Positions 1 to 10,669 are shown, counted from the stretch's first letter. The stretch: 64,000 bases of DNA from Rhodanobacter sp. (GCA_004322005.1 SCRF01000015.1:1-64000); one strand, 5' to 3'. Numbers and translations are program-made. Notes: a model not told the origin generated them from the letters alone.

Positions 1-1439
1 AGTACCGCAAGGCCAAAGGCATCGACGGCCCGCTGTTCATGGGTTTCGATACCCACGCGCTGTCGCAGCCGGCGTTCGAGAACGCGCTGGAGGTGCTGGC
101 CGCCAACGGCGTCGAAACGATGATCGCGGCCAGCGGCGAGTTCACCCCGACCCCGGCGATCTCGCACGCGATCCTGGTCTACAACCGTGGCCGCACGAGC
201 GGACTGGCCGACGGCATCGTGATCACGCCCTCGCACAATCCGCCGGACAACGGCGGCTTCAAGTACAACCCGCCCAACGGCGGCCCGGCCGATACCGACA
301 TCACTGGCTGGGTGCAGCAGCGCGCCAACGCACTGCTCGAAGCCGGCCTGAAGGGCGTGCAGCGGATGCCGTTTGCGCAGGCGCGCGCGGCCGCCACCAC
401 GCATGAGCACGACTACCGCAACCACTACGTCGCCGACCTGGCCAACGTCATCGACTTCGACCTCATCCGCAGTGCCGGCGTGCGCATGGGCGTGGACCCG
501 CTGGGTGGCGCCGGTGTGCATTACTGGGCACCGATCGCCGAGCGCTACAAGCTCGACCTCACCGTGGTCAGCGCCGTGGTCGATCCGCAGTTCGCCTTCA
601 TGAGCGTGGACTGGGACGGCAAGATCCGCATGGACCCGTCGTCGAAGTATGCGATGCAGCGACTGATCGCCCTGAAGGATCAGTACGACGTGGCGTTCGC
701 GTGCGACACCGACCACGACCGCCACGGCATCGTCACCCGCAGCAGCGGCCTGCTGGAACCGAACCATTACCTGTCGGTGCTGATCGACTACCTGTTCACC
801 CATCGGCCGCGGTGGAGCGAGCACGCGGCAGTGGGCAAGACCGTGGTCAGTACCGCGCTGATCGACCGCGTGGTGCAGCGGCTCGGGCGCAAGCTGTATG
901 AAGTGCCGGTCGGCTTCAAGTGGTTTTCCGAAGGCCTGTTCGACGGCTCGCTCGGCTTCGGCTGCGAGGAGAGCGCCGGCGCCTCGCTGCTGCGCCACGA
1001 CGGCTCGGTGTGGACCACCGACAAGGACGGCCTGGTGCCGGCACTGCTGTCGGCCGAGATCAACGCGCGCCAAGGCAAGGACCCGGGCCAGCTGTATGCG
1101 CAACTCACGCGCGAACTCGGTACGCCGTTTGCCGACCGCGTCGAAGCCGCCGCCACACCGGCGCAGAAGACCCGCCTGGCCAAACTCTCGCCCGACCGGC
1201 TGCACGGCAAACAGCTGGCCGGCGAGGCGATCGCGCAGGTGCTGGACAAGGCGCCGGGCAACCGCGCGGCGATCGGCGGCATCAAGGTGATCGCCGCCAG
1301 CGGCTGGTTCGCCGCACGCCCGTCCGGCACCGAGGCGATCTACAAGATCTACGCGGAGAGTTTCCAGAGCGAACAGCACCTGCAATCGATCCTGCGCGAG
1401 GCACAGACGATCGTCGACACTGCCGTGGCCGATGCATGA
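1..1439 (+). CDS. pgm: Phosphoglucomutase (alpha-D-glucose phosphate-specific), 5' truncated by window edge
   Basis: Interconverts glucose-1-phosphate and glucose-6-phosphate in the cytoplasm, linking glycogen, trehalose and nucleotide-sugar synthesis with glycolysis. The reading frame is open from base 3. The phosphoserine loop TPSHNPP, the metal-binding segment DTDHDRHG (usually DPDYDRHG), the substrate loop [12 protein letters not shown] and the C-terminal phosphate-binding loop [13 protein letters not shown] occur in family order. About 478 residues are visible against about 546 in the E. coli enzyme, so roughly 70 N-terminal residues lie left of the window. The first internal ATG (39) is not the start because conserved sequence continues upstream of it. 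The long-form motifs favour Pgm over the AlgC/ManB type. Confidence 0.95.
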   Translation, partial: YRKAKGIDGPLFMGFDTHALSQPAFENALEVLAANGVETMIAASGEFTPTPAISHAILVYNRGRTSGLADGIVITPSHNPPDNGGFKYNPPNGGPADTDITGWVQQRANALLEAGLKGVQRMPFAQARAAATTHEHDYRNHYVADLANVIDFDLIRSAGVRMGVDPLGGAGVHYWAPIAERYKLDLTVVSAVVDPQFAFMSVDWDGKIRMDPSSKYAMQRLIALKDQYDVAFACDTDHDRHGIVTRSSGLLEPNHYLSVLIDYLFTHRPRWSEHAAVGKTVVSTALIDRVVQRLGRKLYEVPVGFKWFSEGLFDGSLGFGCEESAGASLLRHDGSVWTTDKDGLVPALLSAEINARQGKDPGQLYAQLTRELGTPFADRVEAAATPAQKTRLAKLSPDRLHGKQLAGEAIAQVLDKAPGNRAAIGGIKVIAASGWFAARPSGTEAIYKIYAESFQSEQHLQSILREAQTIVDTAVADA

Positions 1440-1624
1440 CAGCCACGCATGCTTCCGTGTGCCTCCGATCGAAAATCACGATCCGCACCCGGTCAGACAT
1501 GCATGTACGGACGAACCCGCGGCAAGGCTAAGCATTTGCCAAGGATCGCGCTGCGATGATGGCAATTGGGCAATAATCCCGCTTGCCGTACCGCCGCGAA
1601 CCACTACTCTGCAGGAGATAGGTC

Positions 1625-2167
1625 ATGTCGTCGATCGATGGGCAACCCCGTTTCGCCGCACCGCTGCGTCGGATGCACTGGATCATGTTTGCCCTGGTGT
1701 TGCTGGCTTACCTTTTCATCAATCTGTTCGAACTGTTTCCCAAGGGCAGCGCCACCCGCGCAAACATCCTGGCCTCGCACTTCCTGGCCGGCCTGGCGGT
1801 ACTGCTGCTGGTACTGCCGCGGCTGTGGCTGCGCAGCCGGCATCCGCGACCGGCGATCACCCCACCGCTTGGACACTGGGAGGAGTTGCTGGGCAAGCTC
1901 ACTCATGCCGCGCTGTATCTGTTCCTGCTGGTGCAGCCGATCCTCGGCGTGCTCACCCTGCAGGTCGGCGGCAAGGCGGTGACGCTGTTCGGCGTGACCG
2001 TACTGCCCGCACTGCTGGCGGCGCCCGACCGTGCGCTGTCGCACCAGCTGGAAAACATCCACAGCTGGATCGGCACCATCTTCTACTACGTGATCGGGCT
2101 GCACATCCTGGCCGCGCTCTGGCACCACTACCGCAGGCACGACGACACCTTGAAGCGGATGCTCTGA
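1625..2167 (+). CDS. Cytochrome b561 family protein
   Basis: Four-helix inner-membrane b-type cytochrome of 180 residues, probably moving electrons between the quinone pool and an acceptor not visible here. Hydrophobic segments lie at about 18-35, 50-66, 93-115 and 147-167. His18 (RRMHW), His52, His146 and His160 sit in membrane segments and are the likely ligands of two hemes. The start has a clear ribosome site (aggag, about 7 bases upstream). The gap to pgm is about 185 bases, so it probably has its own promoter. The CybB-like family assignment is firm; the physiological partner is not. Confidence 0.88.
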   Translation: MSSIDGQPRFAAPLRRMHWIMFALVLLAYLFINLFELFPKGSATRANILASHFLAGLAVLLLVLPRLWLRSRHPRPAITPPLGHWEELLGKLTHAALYLFLLVQPILGVLTLQVGGKAVTLFGVTVLPALLAAPDRALSHQLENIHSWIGTIFYYVIGLHILAALWHHYRRHDDTLKRML

Positions 2168-2227
2168 GCTGCCGCGGGAAAGTTGGCCAACGCCTCACGT
2201 GCCGCACCGACCCGGGAGATCGCCCGC

Positions 2228-2923
2228 ATGCACCCACGCCACTCCGAACGCCACCGCACCAGCCGCACGAGCTGGCTGCGCGCGTCCGTGCTCGGCGCCA
2301 ACGACGGCATCGTTTCCACCGCCAGTCTGGTGCTGGGCGTGGCGGCGGCACATGCCGATCGGCAGAACATCCTGATCGCCGGTATCGCCGGACTGGTTGC
2401 CGGTGCGATGTCGATGGCCGCCGGTGAATACGTGTCGGTGCATTCGCAGGCCGACAGCGAGCAGGCCGATCTGCAGCGCGAGCAGGCCGAACTGCAGAAT
2501 GACGTCGAAGGCGAACACAAGGAACTGGCGGCGATCTACGTGGGACGCGGACTGGATCCCGCGCTGGCGAAACAGGTCGCCGAGCAACTGATGCGCCACG
2601 ATGCGCTGGATGCGCATGCCCGCGACGAGCTGGGTATCACCGAGGCACTGCGGGCGCGGCCGCTGCAGGCTGCCGGCGCGTCGGCACTGAGCTTCGCGGT
2701 GGGCGCCGCGCTGCCGCTGCTGGTGGTCCTGCTGGCCCCCGCAGCGGGCCTGCTGGTATCCGTCTTCATCACGTCGCTGCTGTGCCTGACACTGCTTGGC
2801 GGGCTGGCGGCCTACACCGGCGGTTCCAGCGTCCGCACGGGCATCACGCGCATCACGTTCTGGGGCGCGCTGGCGATGGCGATCACCGCAGGCGTCGGCA
2901 TGCTGTTCGGCGTGGCCGGCTGA
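2228..2923 (+). CDS. VIT1/CCC1-type transporter family protein
   Basis: Membrane protein of 231 residues related to plant vacuolar iron transporter VIT1 and yeast CCC1, which carry Fe2+ or Mn2+ in exchange for protons. The diagnostic first helix SVLGANDGIVSTASLVLGVA and the GLVAGAMSMAAGEYVSV segment are present. A charged, Glu-rich cytoplasmic section (about 75-130), metal-binding in VIT1, follows, then three C-terminal helices. ATG 2228 is preferred over an in-frame TTG at 2183 because it follows a gggag ribosome site and the conserved part begins soon after. Lying just downstream of the cytochrome b561 gene, it may be co-transcribed. The transported metal cannot be told from the sequence. 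Confidence 0.88.
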   Translation: MHPRHSERHRTSRTSWLRASVLGANDGIVSTASLVLGVAAAHADRQNILIAGIAGLVAGAMSMAAGEYVSVHSQADSEQADLQREQAELQNDVEGEHKELAAIYVGRGLDPALAKQVAEQLMRHDALDAHARDELGITEALRARPLQAAGASALSFAVGAALPLLVVLLAPAAGLLVSVFITSLLCLTLLGGLAAYTGGSSVRTGITRITFWGALAMAITAGVGMLFGVAG

Positions 2924-3185
2924 GCGACCGTCGCGTAGCGCGGACTTCACGGTGGAACCACCCGCACGCAAGCACTCTCGGATGTGATGCCAAACCTCGT
3001 TCAACGGACCCGCCATCCCATGCACGCGCCAACGCCCCGCCCGCTTGCCACCCCTCCGCCCGGCCCGGAACTGGCCGCTCTGGCGCCGACCGGCACGCGC
3101 CGGGATCTGCCGGAGATCCGCGACTGGACATGGTGTCCTGCGTCATGACCGCGCCCGCACACAGGTGCCGCACGAGGGTCCGGCC

Positions 3186-5555
3186 ATGAAACCCCGGGCC
3201 GACCCCGCGCCGCCGCTTGCGACACAACCCGGCGGGCCGCGAACCTCGCCCGCCGGGCTCAGCGAAGTCGAGGCGCAGCGCCGGCTGGCGCGATACGGCC
3301 CGAACGCGATCCCGGACCAGTCGCTGCACCCGCTGCGGATGGCGCTTGAAAAGTTCTGGGCGCCGGTGCCGTGGATGCTCGAGGCGGGGATCGTGCTGGA
3401 GCTGGTGCTGGGCAAATATCTCGAGGCCGCGATCATCGCCGGCCTGCTGCTGTTCAACGCCGCGCTCGGGCTGTTCCAGCAGGGCCGCGCCCAGGCCACG
3501 CTGGCTGCGCTGAAGTCGCGGCTGGCGCTGTACGCCTCGGTCCGGCGCGACGGTGCGTGGCAAACCCTGCCGGCCGTCGGGCTCGTGCCGGGCGACGTGG
3601 TGAAACTTTCGCTGGGGGCGGTGGTGGCCGCCGATGCGCGCCTCATCGAGGGCGAGGTGCTGCTCGACCAGTCCATGCTCACCGGCGAATCGGTCCCGAT
3701 CGAGGCGGGCACAGGCATGCACGCCTACGCCGGAGCGCTGGTCCGTCGCGGCGAAGCGGTGGCCGAGGTCACCGCCACCGGGGTGCGCACCCGCTACGGC
3801 CGTACCGCGGAACTGGTCAGCAGCGCGCACGTGGTCAGCTCCGAGCAGCAGGCGGTCTTGCGCGTGGTGCGCAACCTGGCCGCGTTCAACAGCGTCGTCG
3901 TCGTGCTGCTGGTGGCGTACGCATGGTTCCTGCGGATGCCGCTTGCCGAGCTCATCCCGCTCGTGCTTACCGCCGTGCTCGCCTCGATCCCGGTGGCGCT
4001 GCCGGCCACCTTCACGCTGGCCTCGGCACTCGGCGCACGGGCGCTGGCCAAACGCGACGTGCTTCCGACCCGGCTCTCGGCCGTGGACGAGGCGGCCACG
4101 ATGGATGTCCTGTGCGCCGACAAGACCGGCACGCTCACGCGCAACCGGCTCACGGTGACGACGACCCGCCCGATGCCCGGGTTCGACCCGGCGCAGGTGC
4201 TGGCGCTGGCCGCGCTGGCCAGTGCGGAGGGCGGGCAGGATCCGGTCGATGGCGCGATCCGCGCCGCGGCAGCCGGCGACAAGGGCAGCGCCGATGCGCC
4301 GCGCCTGCTGAAGTTCGTGCCGTTCGATCCGGCCTCGAAGATGTCCGAGGCGAGCGCCACGGATGCGGCGGGGAACCCGCAGCGCATCGTGAAGGGCGCG
4401 TTCTCCACGGTCAGCCGCCTCGCGCAGCCTTCGCCGACGGCGGCGGCCGCCGCCGCGGAGCTGGAGGGCCAGGGCTTCAGGGTGCTGGCGGTCGCGGCAG
4501 GCCCGCCAGCAGCCATGCAACTGGCCGGGCTGATCGCACTCAGCGATCCGCCACGCGCGGATTCAAGCACGCTGATCAGCGAATTGCGCGCGCTTGGCGT
4601 GCGCGTGGTGATAGTGACGGGCGACGCCGCCGCCACGGCGGCCATCGTGGCGCACGCGGTGGGGCTCGCCGGCGCCGTGTGTCCGCCCGGGCCGATCCCG
4701 CCGGACGTCCGCCCCGGGCAGTTCGCGGTGTTCGCCGGGGTGCTGCCGGAGGACAAGTACAAGCTGGTCAAGGCATTCCAGCGCGGCGGGCATACGGTCG
4801 GCATGTGCGGCGACGGCGCCAACGACGCACCGGCGCTGCGCCAGGCGCAGATCGGGATCGCGGTCTCGACCGCCACCGATGTGGCCAAATCCGCCGCCGG
4901 CATGGTGCTGACGGTGCCCGGCCTTGCCGGCATCGTCGCCGCGATCAAGGAGGGTCGCGTGATCTTCCAGCGCATCCTTACCTACACGCTGAACTCCATC
5001 ATCAAGAAGATCGTCTCGGTGCTGTTCCTGATCTTCGGCCTGCTGCTGACCGGGCATGCGATCCTGACCCCGCTGCTGATGGTCATCATCATGATCACCG
5101 GCGACTTTCTGGCGATGTCGCTGACCATCGACAACGTGCAGCCGACCGAAATGCCGAACGCCTGGCGGATCGGACGGCTGACGGCGGCGGGCATCGTGCT
5201 GGGCTGCTGCCTGCTGGTGTTCGATGCCGGCCTGCTGGCGATCGGCAGATTCCCGCTGCACCTGGGCATCGGGGCACTGCGGACGCTGGCGTTCCTGGTG
5301 CTGGTGTTCGGCGGGCAGGCCACCCTGTATGCCATTCGCGACCGTCGCCGCCTGTGGGGGCAGCGGCCGAACCGCTGGCTCGCGCTGTCGTCGGCAGCGG
5401 ATGTGCTGATTGCCACGACCCTGGCCATCGGCGGCATCGCCATGACGCGTCTGCCGCCCCTGCTGGTGGCAGCAACCCTTGCCGCCGCGATGGCTTTCTC
5501 GCTCATCCTGGGCTGGCTGAAGCAACCGCTGTTCCGCCGGCTCGGCATCACCTGA
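3186..5555 (+). CDS. Plasma-membrane H+-ATPase-type P-type ATPase (P3A-like)
   Basis: P-type cation pump of 789 residues resembling plant and fungal plasma-membrane proton ATPases and their archaeal and bacterial relatives. It has an N-terminal cation-ATPase domain (LSEVEAQRRLARYGPNAI), actuator motif LTGES, phosphorylation motif DKTGTLT with Asp312 as acceptor, hinge motif CGDGANDAPALRQAQIGIA and a C-terminal helix bundle. The length fits the P3A class without the long plant autoinhibitory tail. ATG 3186 was chosen because residues read upstream of it are low-complexity and not family-like. The 262 bases before it hold no other gene. Proton export is inferred from family; the cation was not established. 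Confidence 0.87.
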   Translation: MKPRADPAPPLATQPGGPRTSPAGLSEVEAQRRLARYGPNAIPDQSLHPLRMALEKFWAPVPWMLEAGIVLELVLGKYLEAAIIAGLLLFNAALGLFQQGRAQATLAALKSRLALYASVRRDGAWQTLPAVGLVPGDVVKLSLGAVVAADARLIEGEVLLDQSMLTGESVPIEAGTGMHAYAGALVRRGEAVAEVTATGVRTRYGRTAELVSSAHVVSSEQQAVLRVVRNLAAFNSVVVVLLVAYAWFLRMPLAELIPLVLTAVLASIPVALPATFTLASALGARALAKRDVLPTRLSAVDEAATMDVLCADKTGTLTRNRLTVTTTRPMPGFDPAQVLALAALASAEGGQDPVDGAIRAAAAGDKGSADAPRLLKFVPFDPASKMSEASATDAAGNPQRIVKGAFSTVSRLAQPSPTAAAAAAELEGQGFRVLAVAAGPPAAMQLAGLIALSDPPRADSSTLISELRALGVRVVIVTGDAAATAAIVAHAVGLAGAVCPPGPIPPDVRPGQFAVFAGVLPEDKYKLVKAFQRGGHTVGMCGDGANDAPALRQAQIGIAVSTATDVAKSAAGMVLTVPGLAGIVAAIKEGRVIFQRILTYTLNSIIKKIVSVLFLIFGLLLTGHAILTPLLMVIIMITGDFLAMSLTIDNVQPTEMPNAWRIGRLTAAGIVLGCCLLVFDAGLLAIGRFPLHLGIGALRTLAFLVLVFGGQATLYAIRDRRRLWGQRPNRWLALSSAADVLIATTLAIGGIAMTRLPPLLVAATLAAAMAFSLILGWLKQPLFRRLGIT

Positions 5556-5621
5556 TGCCGGGCCGGCGGGCAGCACCCGTCCAGCCCTTTCGATCGGTTC
5601 CACTCAAGTCAGGAAATCACC

Positions 5622-7670
5622 ATGTCCAGCCCTCTCGATCAACAGTGCATCAATACCCTTCGCTTTCTCTCGGTGGACATGGTGCAGCAGGCCAACAGCG
5701 GCCACCCCGGCCTGCCGCTGGGCGCCGCGCCGATGGCGTACGCATTGTGGACGCGGCACCTGACGCACCACCCCGCCAACCCGCAGTGGCCCGGTCGCGA
5801 CCGCTTCGTGCTGTCGGCCGGCCACGGTTCGGCGCTGCTCTACAGCCTGCTGCACACGACCGGCTACGACCTCTCGCTGGACGACCTGAAGCAGTTCCGC
5901 CAGTGGGGCAGCAAGACCCCCGGCCATCCCGAATACGGCCACACGCCGGGGGTGGAGATCACCACCGGCCCACTCGGCCAGGGCCTGGCCAACGCGGTGG
6001 GCATGGCGATCGGCGAGGCGCATCTGGCCGCCCGCTACAACCGCGATGGCCACACCGTGATCGACCACCGCACCTGGGCCATCGTCAGCGACGGCGACCT
6101 GATGGAAGGCGTGGCCTCGGAGGCCGCCTCGCTGGCCGGGCACCTGAAGCTCGGCAAGCTGGTCTGCCTGTACGACGACAATTACGTGACGCTGGCGGCC
6201 GGTACCGACATCACCTTCTCCGAGGATCGCGCGAAGCGCTTCGCGGCCTACGGCTGGCAGGTCATCCACGTGGCCGACGGCAACGACGTGGACGCGATCA
6301 GCGCCGCGCTGGATGCCGCCCGCACCGAGACCGCGCGACCATCGCTGATCCTGGTGCGCACGCACATCGGCTTCGGCTCGCCCGAGCAGGACAGCTTCAA
6401 GGCGCACGGCTCGCCGCTCGGCATCGAGGACGTGAAAAAGACCAAGCAGAAGCTGGGCTGGCCGCTCGAACCGGACTTTCTGGTGCCGGAGGCTGCGCTG
6501 GCGCATTTCCGCGAAGCGCTGCCGCGAGGTGCCGAAGCCGAAGCTGCATGGAATGGACGTCTGGATGTCTATGCGAAAGCGTATCCGGACTTGGCGAACG
6601 AACTGCGGGGCCGCCTGCGCGGCGAGCTTCCCGCCGGCTGGGATGCGGAGGTCCCGGTCTTTCCGGCCGATGCCAAGGGCATCGCCACCCGCGTCGCCAG
6701 CGGCCAGGTGATGAACGCGATCGCGCCGGAACTGCCCGCGCTGTTCGGCGGCTCGGCTGATCTGGATTCCTCCACCCACACCAACCTCAAGGGGCTGGGC
6801 GATTTCAATCCGCCGGCAACCTCAGCACAGGACACCCAGGGTTCCGATGGCGCCGGCTGGAGTTACGCCGGCCGCAACCTGCACTTCGGCGTGCGCGAAC
6901 ACGCGATGGGCGCGATCGCCAACGGGCTCGCCGTGCACGGCGGCTTCGTGCCGTATGGCTCGACCTTCCTGATCTTCTCCGACTACATGCGCCCGGCGAT
7001 CCGGCTGGCCGCGCTGATGGGCCTGCACGTGATCCACGTGTTCACCCACGACAGCATCGCGCTGGGCGAGGACGGCCCCACCCACCAGCCGGTGGAACAG
7101 TTGGCCAGTCTGCGCGCGATCCCGCAGCTCACCGTGATCCGCCCGGCCGACGCCAACGAAACCGCCGTGGCATGGAAGGTGGCGCTGCAGAGCCGCGATC
7201 GGCCAGTGCTGCTGGCGCTGACCCGGCAGAGTCTGCCAACCCTCGACCGCACGCGCTACGCCAGCGCCGACGGCCTGCGCCAGGGCGCCTACGTGCTGAG
7301 CGACGCGAAAGACGGCAAGCCGCAGCTCATCCTGATCGCCAGCGGCTCCGAAGTCGCCCTGATCCTGGCCGCCGCCGAGCAGTTGCAGCGCGAGGGTATC
7401 GCCGTGCGCTGCGTGTCGATGCCGAGCTGGGAATTGTTCGACGCCCAGCCGCAGGCCTATCGCGACAGCGTGCTGCCGCCGCAGGTCACCGCGCGGCTGG
7501 CGGTGGAACTGGGCGTGGCGCAGGGCTGGGAGCGCTATGCCGGCGAGCGCGGCGACATGCTGGGCATCGACCGCTTTGGTGCCTCCGCCCCGGCCGACGT
7601 GCTGCTGCGCGAATACGGCTTCACGGTGAACAACGTAATACGCCGGGCCCGCGCCTTGCTCGGCAACTGA
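5622..7670 (+). CDS. tkt: Transketolase
   Basis: Thiamine-diphosphate enzyme (682 residues) moving two-carbon units between sugar phosphates in the non-oxidative pentose phosphate pathway. Visible marks are the N-terminal [35 protein letters not shown], the cofactor motif running from SDGDLMEG to the Asn of YDDN, and the middle-domain segment [15 protein letters not shown]. Length and three-domain order match the E. coli enzymes. A ribosome site (aggaaa) precedes the ATG. It begins 66 bases after the P-type ATPase gene and may share its transcript. A housekeeping copy elsewhere is possible; this one could serve sugar catabolism. Confidence 0.95.
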   Translation: MSSPLDQQCINTLRFLSVDMVQQANSGHPGLPLGAAPMAYALWTRHLTHHPANPQWPGRDRFVLSAGHGSALLYSLLHTTGYDLSLDDLKQFRQWGSKTPGHPEYGHTPGVEITTGPLGQGLANAVGMAIGEAHLAARYNRDGHTVIDHRTWAIVSDGDLMEGVASEAASLAGHLKLGKLVCLYDDNYVTLAAGTDITFSEDRAKRFAAYGWQVIHVADGNDVDAISAALDAARTETARPSLILVRTHIGFGSPEQDSFKAHGSPLGIEDVKKTKQKLGWPLEPDFLVPEAALAHFREALPRGAEAEAAWNGRLDVYAKAYPDLANELRGRLRGELPAGWDAEVPVFPADAKGIATRVASGQVMNAIAPELPALFGGSADLDSSTHTNLKGLGDFNPPATSAQDTQGSDGAGWSYAGRNLHFGVREHAMGAIANGLAVHGGFVPYGSTFLIFSDYMRPAIRLAALMGLHVIHVFTHDSIALGEDGPTHQPVEQLASLRAIPQLTVIRPADANETAVAWKVALQSRDRPVLLALTRQSLPTLDRTRYASADGLRQGAYVLSDAKDGKPQLILIASGSEVALILAAAEQLQREGIAVRCVSMPSWELFDAQPQAYRDSVLPPQVTARLAVELGVAQGWERYAGERGDMLGIDRFGASAPADVLLREYGFTVNNVIRRARALLGN

Positions 7671-7859
7671 TCCGCACGCGTGGCGACAGATACCCGGGGC
7701 CATCTGGCCGGGGCGCTCGCCGCGGCCCGCCCGGGCGGCCGACAGGACCTACTTTGTTCACAGATCGGCGCGACGGCACCTGTGCTGATCGTCATGTATA
7801 TCTGAACTTGTCGGTATGTTATTGTCCGGCCCGGCTTCCAACCTGCCCAGGCCATTCCC

Positions 7860-9374
7860 TTGTCCAGTCACCCGTCTGACCTGAACCCGGTTGCACTCAA
7901 CGGCCGCGCTCCCACGCTGGCGTTGCTGATCGGGCTGTCCCTCGCCGGCTGTGCCGTCGGCCCCGACTACCATCGCCCGGACGCACCTCCGGTGGATCGC
8001 TACACGGCACAACCGCTGCCCGCCGCCACCGTCTCGGCCGAGGCTGCCCAAGGCGACGCACAACGTTTCCTGCAGGGCCGTGACGTACCCGCGCAGTGGT
8101 GGACCGCGTTCGGCAATGCCGAACTGACCCGCCGGGTGAACACCGCCTTGAGCCACAGCCCCACGATCGCCTCGGCCCAGGCCGCGCTGCGCCAGGCACA
8201 GGAAAGCGCCAACGCAACTCGTGGCGGCCTGTTCCCGTCGCTGGACGCCGCCGCCGGCGCCACCCGCGAGAAGCAGTCCTCGGCGCAATCGGGTGTTCCC
8301 GCCCGACTCGGCCCGTTTACCGTCTACAACGCCTCGGTCAGCGTGGGCTACACGCTGGATCTGTTCGGCGGCGTGCGCCGCGGCATCGAGGCCCAGCTGG
8401 CGCAGGCCGACTATCAGCGCGCCCAACTCGACACCACCTATCTGACCCTGGCCGCCAACGTGGTCACCGCCTCGCTGCAGGAGGCCTCGTTGCGCCAGCA
8501 GCTGCGCGCAACCGAGGATATCCTCGGCATCCAGCGCAAGAGTTTGCAGATCGCCCGACAGCAACAGCAGATCGGGGCGAAGTCGCTGTCCGATACGCTG
8601 GCCGTGCGCACCCAGTTGGCCGCCACCGAAGCCACCCTGCCGCCGCTGCGCGCCCAGCTCGCCGCCACCCGCAATCAACTGGCCACGTACCTGGGCACCA
8701 CGCCGGCACAGCTGAAATTGTCGCCGCTGACGCTCGATGCGATCAGCCTGCCGCGGGATATCCCGCTGAGCCTGCCATCGACCCTGGCCGATCAGCGCCC
8801 GGATATCCGCGCGGCCTCGGCGCAACTGCATGCCGCCTCGGCCGGGGTTGGCGTGGCCACCGCGGCAATGCTGCCGCAGATCACCCTTTCCGGCAGCGCG
8901 GGCTCGCAGGCGCTGCGCGCGGGCGACCTGTTTTCCGCCGGCACCGGCGCCTGGTCGCTGGGCCTGGGCCTGACCCAGCCGCTGTTCCACGGCGGCGAAC
9001 TGCTGCATCGCAAACGCGCTGCCCAGGCCGGCCTGGACAAGGCGCTGGCCGATTGGAAGCAGACCGTGCTGGTGGCGTTCCAGAACGTGGCCGATGCACT
9101 GCAGGCGTTGCAGTACGACGCACAGGGGCTGGCCGCCCAGGCCGTCGCCGAAAGCGCCGCATCGCAGCAACTGGCGTTGACCCGTCAGCAATATCAGGTG
9201 GGTGCCACCGGCTATCTCAACCTGCTCGACGCCCAGCGAAGTTACCAGCAGGCGCGCATCGGCCTGATCCAGGCACGCGCCGCCCGATTGAGCGATACCG
9301 CTGCGCTGTACGCCGCCCTCGGTGGCGGATGGCGCAGTGACACCCACGTCGATGTGGCGACCCGGAAGAAATAG
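7860..9374 (+). CDS. RND efflux outer-membrane lipoprotein, OprM/NodT family
   Basis: Outer-membrane channel of a tripartite RND efflux system, 504 residues. The N-terminus is a lipoprotein signal with lipobox LAGC, followed by the family opening VGPDYHRP. Two TolC-like repeats with long helices follow, including GYTLDLFGGVRRGIEA and the second-repeat LGLTQPLFHGGELLHRKRAA. The only upstream in-frame start is TTG 7860, which has no strong ribosome site, so the exact start is uncertain. It is followed by adaptor and pump genes in the same direction, giving an outer-membrane/adaptor/pump order. No regulator gene adjoins the operon. The substrate is unknown. Confidence 0.92.
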   Translation: MSSHPSDLNPVALNGRAPTLALLIGLSLAGCAVGPDYHRPDAPPVDRYTAQPLPAATVSAEAAQGDAQRFLQGRDVPAQWWTAFGNAELTRRVNTALSHSPTIASAQAALRQAQESANATRGGLFPSLDAAAGATREKQSSAQSGVPARLGPFTVYNASVSVGYTLDLFGGVRRGIEAQLAQADYQRAQLDTTYLTLAANVVTASLQEASLRQQLRATEDILGIQRKSLQIARQQQQIGAKSLSDTLAVRTQLAATEATLPPLRAQLAATRNQLATYLGTTPAQLKLSPLTLDAISLPRDIPLSLPSTLADQRPDIRAASAQLHAASAGVGVATAAMLPQITLSGSAGSQALRAGDLFSAGTGAWSLGLGLTQPLFHGGELLHRKRAAQAGLDKALADWKQTVLVAFQNVADALQALQYDAQGLAAQAVAESAASQQLALTRQQYQVGATGYLNLLDAQRSYQQARIGLIQARAARLSDTAALYAALGGGWRSDTHVDVATRKK

Positions 9375-9414
9375 CTTCTCTGAATGGTGCGGACAGGATG
9401 TCCACTTCCTGACC

Positions 9415-9482
9415 TTCGCGATCACGGATCGATCGCACAGACAACCTCCGTTTTTCGACTTTCGCGATCGTGAATCGATCGC
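9415..9482 (+). repeat. Pair of 22-bp near-identical direct repeats upstream of the RND adaptor gene
   Basis: The units lie at 9415-9436 and 9461-9482 and begin TTCGCGATC and end ATCGATCGC. They match at 19 of 22 positions and are 46 bases apart. They occupy most of the 129-base gap between the outer-membrane lipoprotein stop and the adaptor start. They could be regulator-binding sites or the scar of a local duplication; no regulator was identified. Confidence 0.6.
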
Positions 9483-9503
9483 CACAATCCAAGGAGTTCG
9501 CGC

Positions 9504-10664
9504 ATGACCACGCGCGTCGACAAGAAGCCCAGCACCACCAAGCGCATGATCTGGATGATCGGCGGGGTGCTGCTGCTGATCGCACTGATCGCCGGCATCA
9601 AGGTGCTGCTGGTCATGCGGATGATCCGCAGCATGCCCAAGCCGGCACCCTCCACGGTAAGCACCGCCACCGCGCGCGAGCAACCATGGCAACCGTCGCT
9701 GAGCGCGGTCGGCACGCTGCGTGCGGCCAACGGTGCCGACCTGGCGATGGAGGTGGCCGGCCTGGTCACCGCGGTCAACCTGAAATCCGGCCAGGATGTG
9801 AAACAGGGGCAGGTGTTGCTGCAACTGCGCGATGGCGACGACGTGGCCCAGTTGCGACAGCTGGAGGCGGCAGCCCAGCTGTCCCGGCTCACCTTCGAGC
9901 GGGCGCGCAAGCAGCTCGCCGCGCAGGCGATCAGCAAGGCCGACTACGACACCGCTGCCGCCGACCTCAAGGGCAAGCAGGCCGCGGTGGCACAGCAGCA
10001 AGTGGTGGTCGCCAAGAAGCAGCTGCGCGCCCCGTTTGCCGGCCGCGCCGGCATCATTACCACCAGCCCCGGCGACTACCTCAGCGCCGGCACCACGGTG
10101 GTGACCGTGCAGCAGCTCGATCCGCTACTGATCGATTTCTACGTGCCGCAGAGCGAGCTTGGCCGCTTGCGGGTGGGCCAGGCAGTGAACCTGAAGCTGG
10201 ATGCCTATGCGAACCGCGATTTCAGCGCCAAGCTCAGCGCGATCAACCCCAAGGTCGATCCGAACACCCGCAACGTCCAGGTCGAGGCCACGGTACCCAA
10301 CCACGACAAGGCGCTTGTCCCGGGCATGTTCGCCAAGGTCAGCGTCGACGTCGGCAGCAAGCAACGCGAACTGACCCTGCCGCAGGCGGCGATTGTCTAC
10401 AACCCGTATGGCGACACGGTGTATGTGGTGCAGCCGTCCAGGGGCAAGGACGAGAAGGGGCGGCCGCTGCCCGCCACGGTGAAGCAGACGTTCGTCACCT
10501 TGGGCGCCGCCCGTGGAGATCAGGTTGCGATCCTCAAGGGCATCGCCACCGGCACCGTGGTGGTGACCAGTGGCCAGATGAAGCTGAAGAACGACGCACC
10601 GATCGTGATCGACAACAGCGTGCAGCCCGCCGACAGCGCCCACCCCGCGCCGCAGGAACACTGA
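9504..10664 (+). CDS. RND efflux periplasmic adaptor (membrane fusion protein)
   Basis: Periplasmic linker of 386 residues joining the pump to the outer-membrane channel. An N-terminal membrane anchor (about 18-38) is followed by the split lipoyl half-motif VAGLVTAVNLKSGQDVKQG, a helical hairpin (about 110-165), the second lipoyl half KKQLRAPFAGRAGI and a beta-barrel with VDPNTRNVQVEATVPN. The last is typical of MdtA/MexA-like adaptors of HAE1 pumps. A strong ribosome site (aaggag) precedes ATG 9504. The stop is six bases from the pump start, so the two are translationally linked. It has an uncleaved anchor rather than a lipobox. Confidence 0.93.
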   Translation: MTTRVDKKPSTTKRMIWMIGGVLLLIALIAGIKVLLVMRMIRSMPKPAPSTVSTATAREQPWQPSLSAVGTLRAANGADLAMEVAGLVTAVNLKSGQDVKQGQVLLQLRDGDDVAQLRQLEAAAQLSRLTFERARKQLAAQAISKADYDTAAADLKGKQAAVAQQQVVVAKKQLRAPFAGRAGIITTSPGDYLSAGTTVVTVQQLDPLLIDFYVPQSELGRLRVGQAVNLKLDAYANRDFSAKLSAINPKVDPNTRNVQVEATVPNHDKALVPGMFAKVSVDVGSKQRELTLPQAAIVYNPYGDTVYVVQPSRGKDEKGRPLPATVKQTFVTLGAARGDQVAILKGIATGTVVVTSGQMKLKNDAPIVIDNSVQPADSAHPAPQEH

Positions 10665-10669
10665 CCGCC

